Of a stretch of 25,815 bases of DNA, positions 22,605 to 25,815 are shown piece after piece. The stretch's first letter is position 1. Each line of letters starts with the position of its first letter. This DNA is from a virus: positions 1 to 25,815 of the IMG/VR virus record IMGVR_UViG_3300024346_000451. One strand, written 5' to 3'. Below the pieces are notes generated by a model that was given only the letters and a program-made list of their open reading frames with translations, made no database searches and had not been told where the DNA came from. A program made the position numbers and the translations under genes.

Positions 22605-23450
22605 TTAAAACCAATTATTTTTTTTAATCCCGTTTATTTCAGTTACAAATGGAAGCCAGTCTTTGTTAATATCTATTGCAAAATTATCAAATGGCAAATT
22701 ACGGCTATATTCACATTTGGCTAATGTTAAATTATTTTCATTCTCAACAAATAAAACAGTTTCTGCCTTCTTTAGAATTGAACTACCTACATGCCCTACA
22801 GGTTTTGATGTGCCAAAATTCTTATGCAATATCCCTGTTAAATGGCATTTAGTTTTTGAAGTCCAATTTAATAACTTTTCAGTTAATTGTGTTGATTGTT
22901 CTAAAGAATTGAAATCAGTAATTAAATCTACAAAGCCATCTATTGAAACCAATCCTAAATTATTACGATATTCAGATTCTAACATAACCCATTCTATAAA
23001 TTGAAACCTAACAAGCGGATCGTATTGCCTTAGTGAATAGCTTTTGTAATATTCGTAATTAGATCCAACCATTTCTAAAACCCGCTTTGTAACTCTTTGC
23101 GTATGATATTGTGATTGTTCTGTATCAAATGATATTACAAATTTATCCTGATTGTTATGCCCTTTTATGTGAGTATATTTATTAGCATCCCCACCAATGT
23201 AACCCGCTTCAATCATTGATTTAACAAAAGTTTTTCTTGACTTAGAAGCTCCAACTATGCAACTGAAATCGCCATAACTCCCAAAGGGGATAGGATACAT
23301 TTCGTTTTTATATTGTGATTCGCCTATTGAAATTGCAATCGGCTGCCTTTGTATTTCTTTTGCAGGGTTAATATAACATTCTAATTCTATTTTTTTGAAA
23401 TCTAATTTATCTTCTAACGGATCATCCTGAATTATAATTTTATCAAACAT
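22605..23450 (-). CDS. RecA/RepA-like AAA ATPase, probable replicative helicase or loader
   Basis: A 281-aa P-loop ATPase. Walker A is GASKSRKT (67-74), in the GxxxSRKT form typical of ATPases on Bacteroidota phages and mobilizable elements. FDTEQ at 108-112 supplies a RecA-like acidic residue. Walker B is LVSIDG (167-172, D171), and a sensor-like GILHKN lies at 206-211. This fits the AAA_25/RepA type, ring ATPases that unwind or load helicase at an origin. No DnaB N-terminal domain or primase domain is present, so a loader or a minimal helicase are both possible. It overlaps the gene before it by 8 nt (ATGTTTGA) and lies two genes after a winged-helix protein, a usual initiator-plus-ATPase pairing. 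Confidence 0.75.
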   Translation of the reverse strand: MFDKIIIQDDPLEDKLDFKKIELECYINPAKEIQRQPIAISIGESQYKNEMYPIPFGSYGDFSCIVGASKSRKTFVKSMIEAGYIGGDANKYTHIKGHNNQDKFVISFDTEQSQYHTQRVTKRVLEMVGSNYEYYKSYSLRQYDPLVRFQFIEWVMLESEYRNNLGLVSIDGFVDLITDFNSLEQSTQLTEKLLNWTSKTKCHLTGILHKNFGTSKPVGHVGSSILKKAETVLFVENENNLTLAKCEYSRNLPFDNFAIDINKDWLPFVTEINGIKKNNWF

Positions 23451-23946
23451 TTTTGTAGTTATTTAAGTTTAAACTAATAATCCAATTTAGTTGCATTTCA
23501 ACTTCATCTGAATCCATTATCCCCTTTGCGTATAATTCCCAATCTTTATGCTTTGTAACTTCTTTGTTAACATTTTCTTCAGCTTCATTGTAACAAGTTG
23601 GATGTTTATTAAAATCTAATCCTTCAGAAATTAAGAAGTTATTAAATGCATAGGTATTAAACTTATTTTTAAAATCCAAATATAAGTTATCTATTGGTTT
23701 ATTTAATGTTTGGCTAATTGCTTTTTGTGAAGCATCAACATCGTTATTCAAACAGGTTAAATAATCGGTTAGCATCTTAACATATAATTTTGCAAACAAT
23801 TCATTTTGATTAACTTCTTTTTTAACTGAGTTGTTTATATAATCCAAAATCAAATTAAAGGCATCAGCATCATTTTTGTTTGGTGTGAATTGTTTTGTTT
23901 GGCTAAATCGCCATTGCATTCTTTGTATAGCATCTTTTAGTTTCAT
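23443..23946 (-). CDS. Unknown protein of the replication cluster
   Basis: A 167-aa helical protein. Its N-terminus (MKLKDAIQRMQWRFSQTKQF, then PNKNDADAFNLILDYIN) and an NELFAKLYVKMLTDYL helix (about 48-63) match, in my memory, a conserved family placed next to the ATPase in Bacteroidota phages. No catalytic motif, zinc site or membrane segment. Overlaps on both sides (ATGA before, ATGTTTGA after) tie it to the winged-helix protein and the ATPase, so a role as a replication accessory factor is a reasonable inference, no more. Confidence 0.62.
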   Translation of the reverse strand: MKLKDAIQRMQWRFSQTKQFTPNKNDADAFNLILDYINNSVKKEVNQNELFAKLYVKMLTDYLTCLNNDVDASQKAISQTLNKPIDNLYLDFKNKFNTYAFNNFLISEGLDFNKHPTCYNEAEENVNKEVTKHKDWELYAKGIMDSDEVEMQLNWIISLNLNNYKNV

Positions 23947-24602
23947 AACCTATCTTGTTTAATTTGTGGTTTAACATTAAAACTATTTTCTCTTTTTGCC
24001 CAAGTATCTAATCTACGATCCAAGCTCCAAGTTTTTTCTAATTCAAAACGCATTTTAGTTTTGCTTTGATTTGGCTCAGTCCAATAGTTATAAAATTCTT
24101 TTAGCATATTAACCTGGTGTTTATCTTTGTATATTAATAAACTATCTTTAAAAATTTGGGAGCGTGCTTCTAAGCTATTTATTTTATCTTCTTTTATCTT
24201 ATCTTCTCTTAATGCTATACTTTCGCTATCTATTTTTAATGGCGTGGCTATAATTTCGCTATTACTTTCGCTATTATTTGCCCATCTTTTTAAAGCTCCT
24301 AAACTTCCATTAATTGAATTTACCTTTGATTTTACAGTAGCTTTACTATATTGTTCATTAAGAAAATTAATAATAATATCATCATTTTCAACTTTAATTA
24401 TTTTTTCAGTAATCAATTCTTTTATTAAATCTTCATTACCTAATCTTTTAATAACTTGAGAGTATTTTAAATTGCAGTCTTTTTGCCAATATAAAGCACA
24501 AATACTATTAAAAATACCTTGTGCAGCATATGAACAAAACATAATATCACCAGCTAAATATTCAGCAGGTTCGAATTGAAAATATGGTAATCTTTTACTC
24601 AT
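23943..24602 (-). CDS. Winged-helix replication protein (DUF4373/DnaD-like)
   Basis: A 219-aa protein. Residues 1-80 show the Lin1244/Lin1753-like (DUF4373) pattern: LPYFQFEPAEYLAGDIMF, AAQGIFNSICALYWQKD, then KRLGNEDLIKELITEKIIKVENDDIIINFLNEQ in consecutive helix-turn-helix and wing order. A short NGSLGALKRWAN linker (about 99-110) follows, then a variable middle. The C-terminus has EFYNYWTEPN, KMRFELEKTWSLDRRLDTWAKR (about 180-206), a pattern found at the end of such phage proteins. Family members act as origin-binding initiators or helicase loaders. It heads the genes after a regulated leader and overlaps the next gene by ATGA. No primase or nuclease motif is present. Confidence 0.7.
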   Translation of the reverse strand: MSKRLPYFQFEPAEYLAGDIMFCSYAAQGIFNSICALYWQKDCNLKYSQVIKRLGNEDLIKELITEKIIKVENDDIIINFLNEQYSKATVKSKVNSINGSLGALKRWANNSESNSEIIATPLKIDSESIALREDKIKEDKINSLEARSQIFKDSLLIYKDKHQVNMLKEFYNYWTEPNQSKTKMRFELEKTWSLDRRLDTWAKRENSFNVKPQIKQDRL

Positions 24603-24613
24603 TATTTTAATAT

Positions 24614-24660
24614 AAAAAATCCCTTAGGTTTCGTTGTGGTGGCAACTACTCCCTAAAGGA
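24614..24660 (-). terminator. Terminator-like hairpin in the leader of the replication genes
   Basis: Read on the minus strand, TCCTTTAGG (24660-24652) pairs with CCTAAGGGA (24628-24620), 9 bp with one G-U, then six T (24619-24614). An inner GTTG/CAAC stem with loop CCACCA lies inside. On the plus strand the G-U becomes a C-A mismatch, so the hairpin is built for minus-strand RNA. It stands between the promoter at 24739-24710 and the ATG at 24602, suggesting attenuation or a small RNA of about 90 nt. Confidence 0.65.
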
Positions 24661-24675
24661 TAATTAAAAATGCTT

Positions 24676-24702
24676 TTAAAAGTAACAAATCCACCAATTC
24701 AT
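24676..24702 (-). CDS. Possible 8-codon leader peptide MNWWICYF
   Basis: An ATG at 24702 on the minus strand, just after the predicted transcription start, opens MNWWICYF and stop. Two Trp codons (TGG TGG) can pair with the CCACCA loop of the terminator hairpin downstream. The layout recalls ribosome-mediated attenuation leaders. Very short frames arise often by chance, so this is weak. Confidence 0.25.
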   Translation of the reverse strand: MNWWICYF

Positions 24703-24709
24703 TACTTTG

Positions 24710-24739
24710 CAAATATACAAATTATTTTATTAAATCAAA
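24710..24739 (-). promoter_or_regulatory. Bacteroidota-type promoter for the replication genes
   Basis: Minus-strand TTTG (24739-24736), an 18-nt spacer, then TATATTTG (24717-24710), close to the TTTG-N19-21-TAnnTTTG consensus of the Bacteroidota primary sigma factor. Predicted start near 24703. Its core shares 17 exact nt with the site at 19244-19260. Confidence 0.72.
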
Positions 24740-24772
24740 TGTTTTAACTAATAATTTTAAATTTGTTTTTTC

Positions 24773-25087
24773 TCAGAAGGGTAAATCATCTTCAATAACT
24801 TCAACTTCATGAACTGGTATATCATTAACCCCTTTGTTAATTTTCCAACCCTGAGCGTTTAAATAATACCTTTCCTTGTATTCAGATCCCCTTAAGTTGA
24901 TGCCAACAGTAACTGCATCCCCTATTTTAAAAGAATCTAATAAGAATGTTTTATCTTTAACAAAGTCAATAGGCAAATCCTGAGGGTATTGCTCATTTGT
25001 TGTTACTACTAATAGGCGTTTTGTAAATCCATTAGTTCCCACTTCTTCGGTTTTACCGATTAATTTAACTGATCCTGTAATTTCCAT
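24773..25087 (-). CDS. DUF3127-type OB-fold single-strand DNA-binding protein
   Basis: A 104-aa protein. It reads as an OB fold of the DUF3127 family: VKLIGKTEEVGTNGFTKRLLVV (7-28, first two strands), then TNEQYPQDLPIDFVKDKTFLL (30-50, with YPQ and the F-x-K-D-K motif), IGDAVTVGINLRGSEY (55-70) and a WKI strand at 81-83. The C-terminus is acidic and ends EDDLPF, like the protein-binding tip of bacterial SSB, used to recruit partners. It likely coats single-stranded DNA during replication and ERF-driven annealing. It follows the 148-aa gene by 4 nt and is last before the regulatory gap. Confidence 0.78.
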   Translation of the reverse strand: MEITGSVKLIGKTEEVGTNGFTKRLLVVTTNEQYPQDLPIDFVKDKTFLLDSFKIGDAVTVGINLRGSEYKERYYLNAQGWKINKGVNDIPVHEVEVIEDDLPF

Positions 25088-25091
25088 AATA

Positions 25092-25538
25092 TTAAAATTT
25101 AATTGTTATCGATGATTTTCTTGGCGTTGTTGAAACTTTTGGCACATCGTTACCATAAGCATCAATTATAGTTTGTTTTTGCGCAAGTTTAAGTAATTCA
25201 ACCCTTGCATCTAAATCGGCTTTTAAAGTAGCGTATATTTCATCTTCAGCATAGTTAACTGTATTGCCGCCATCAACAGGGTTAAATTCAACCCCGTTAA
25301 TAGTTACTTTTTCACATGGCAATAGATTACGCATTTCACTTTCGGCAGCATCAATTACATTTTTTAATCGTACTAAAGTAGTCATAAATTCGTGCTTACC
25401 TACTAAGCCATTTTCAATTACGTTATCAACCATACGTTTGCCCGTTAATATAGCTTCTTTTTTTGTAAAAGTTGAATCGTACATTTGTACCATTTCATCT
25501 TCTTTTAATTGTAAAAATATGTTTGCTGATTGTCCCAT
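25092..25538 (-). CDS. Unknown protein between ERF and SSB-like genes
   Basis: A 148-aa protein with no recognised domain. It has MVQMYDSTFTKKEAILTGKRM near residues 16-36 (helix, basic and acidic mixed), a VRLKNVIDAAESEMRNLL helix (about 56-73), VTINGVEFNPVDGGNTVNY (78-96) and a C-terminal basic strand (PRKSSITIKF). The start overlaps the ERF stop in TAATG, so both are co-translated. Position between an annealing protein and an SSB-like protein suggests a recombination accessory role. That is inference from context only. Confidence 0.6.
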   Translation of the reverse strand: MGQSANIFLQLKEDEMVQMYDSTFTKKEAILTGKRMVDNVIENGLVGKHEFMTTLVRLKNVIDAAESEMRNLLPCEKVTINGVEFNPVDGGNTVNYAEDEIYATLKADLDARVELLKLAQKQTIIDAYGNDVPKVSTTPRKSSITIKF

Positions 25539-25815
25539 TATGATAGTTTTGATTTAAGTTCAACAGTTAATGCAGTTATTTCTTTTGAAGGGTTGCTTAT
25601 AGATTTAAACACTTTTGAAAGTTCATCTAAAGTTTTGCAAGCTTTTAATTTTGCGATGTTAATATCACCTGGAGCGCTTGCTTTATTGCCATCATCATCA
25701 TCAGCGCCAACGCAAACAAATGATTGAAGCCCGTATCTTCTTGCATAAGTTATCCCTGATCCCTGAGCTTGCGCATCATTTAACTTGTTATATACTATTT
25801 CGGTAAAACTTTCAA
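25538..25815 (-). CDS. erf: ERF-family single-strand annealing recombinase, partial (C-terminal part)
   Basis: The last 91 codons of a gene that begins beyond the right edge. The visible part holds NDAQAQGSGITYARRYGLQSF followed by VCVGADDDDGN, the signature of the ERF superfamily (GSxITYARRYxL...DxDDDGN), then a linker and a C-terminal helical part ending in LKSKLS. ERF proteins anneal complementary single strands in phage recombination and genome circularisation. A TAATG overlap couples it to the next gene. With NinG, SSB-like protein and an exonuclease elsewhere in the window, the phage has a near-complete recombination set. Confidence 0.82.
   Translation of the reverse strand, partial: ESFTEIVYNKLNDAQAQGSGITYARRYGLQSFVCVGADDDDGNKASAPGDINIAKLKACKTLDELSKVFKSISNPSKEITALTVELKSKLS

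Overview
The window looks like about 25.8 kb of a tailed, siphovirus-like phage of a Bacteroidota host (Flavobacterium/Pedobacter-like, by inference). It is AT-rich. Two promoter-like sites match the Bacteroidota -7 consensus TAnnTTTG. Start codons sit behind A-rich stretches rather than Shine-Dalgarno sequences. The protein families are also typical of this group: a BACON domain, a DUF3127-type single-strand-binding protein, a DUF4373-like winged-helix protein and a GxxxSRKT-type ATPase. The left edge cuts in at the 5' end of the terminase gene and the right edge cuts through an ERF-type recombinase gene, so this is part of a larger genome. I saw no tRNA, CRISPR array, insertion sequence or integrase.

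Plus strand, 1-19247, is the morphogenesis block. It holds the large terminase (apparent frameshift in Walker A), a tail assembly chaperone with a candidate -1 frameshift extension, two head-tail/tail-completion-like proteins, two large tail-tip or baseplate proteins (the second ending in a BACON domain), an unlisted 49-aa gene and the tape measure. After these come the prohead protease/scaffold, major capsid protein, tail tube-like protein, portal with a C-terminal Cys/His domain, connector, and a run of receptor-binding and fibre proteins, then a holin-like and an XhlA-like protein. Tail genes therefore precede head genes and the portal lies downstream of the capsid gene, unlike the usual terminase-portal-protease-capsid-tail order.

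Plus strand, 19248-21728, begins with a promoter-like site, a 13-nt direct repeat and an intrinsic terminator. It continues with an M15 peptidase endolysin, a DnaQ/PolB-type exonuclease with a zinc ribbon, a Cys-rich small protein, an unlisted 44-aa gene, and a lipoprotein with a C-terminal membrane segment that has the layout of a unimolecular spanin.

Minus strand, 25815-21711, is the DNA-metabolism block. In transcription order it holds ERF recombinase (partial), an unknown 148-aa protein, a DUF3127/SSB-like protein, a 170-nt regulatory gap (promoter, 8-codon leader ORF, terminator-like hairpin), a winged-helix replication protein, an unknown 167-aa protein, a RecA/RepA-like ATPase, an unknown 114-aa protein and a NinG/Rap nuclease. 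It converges on the plus-strand block with an 18-bp overlap of coding ends.

The most notable signals are the candidate -1 frameshift (T TTT TTT) in the tail chaperone, a TTCGTTTA-N6-ATG element placed identically before three genes, a 17-nt promoter core shared between the two strands with each copy followed by a terminator, the BACON domain on a tail protein, and two small genes nested in overlaps.
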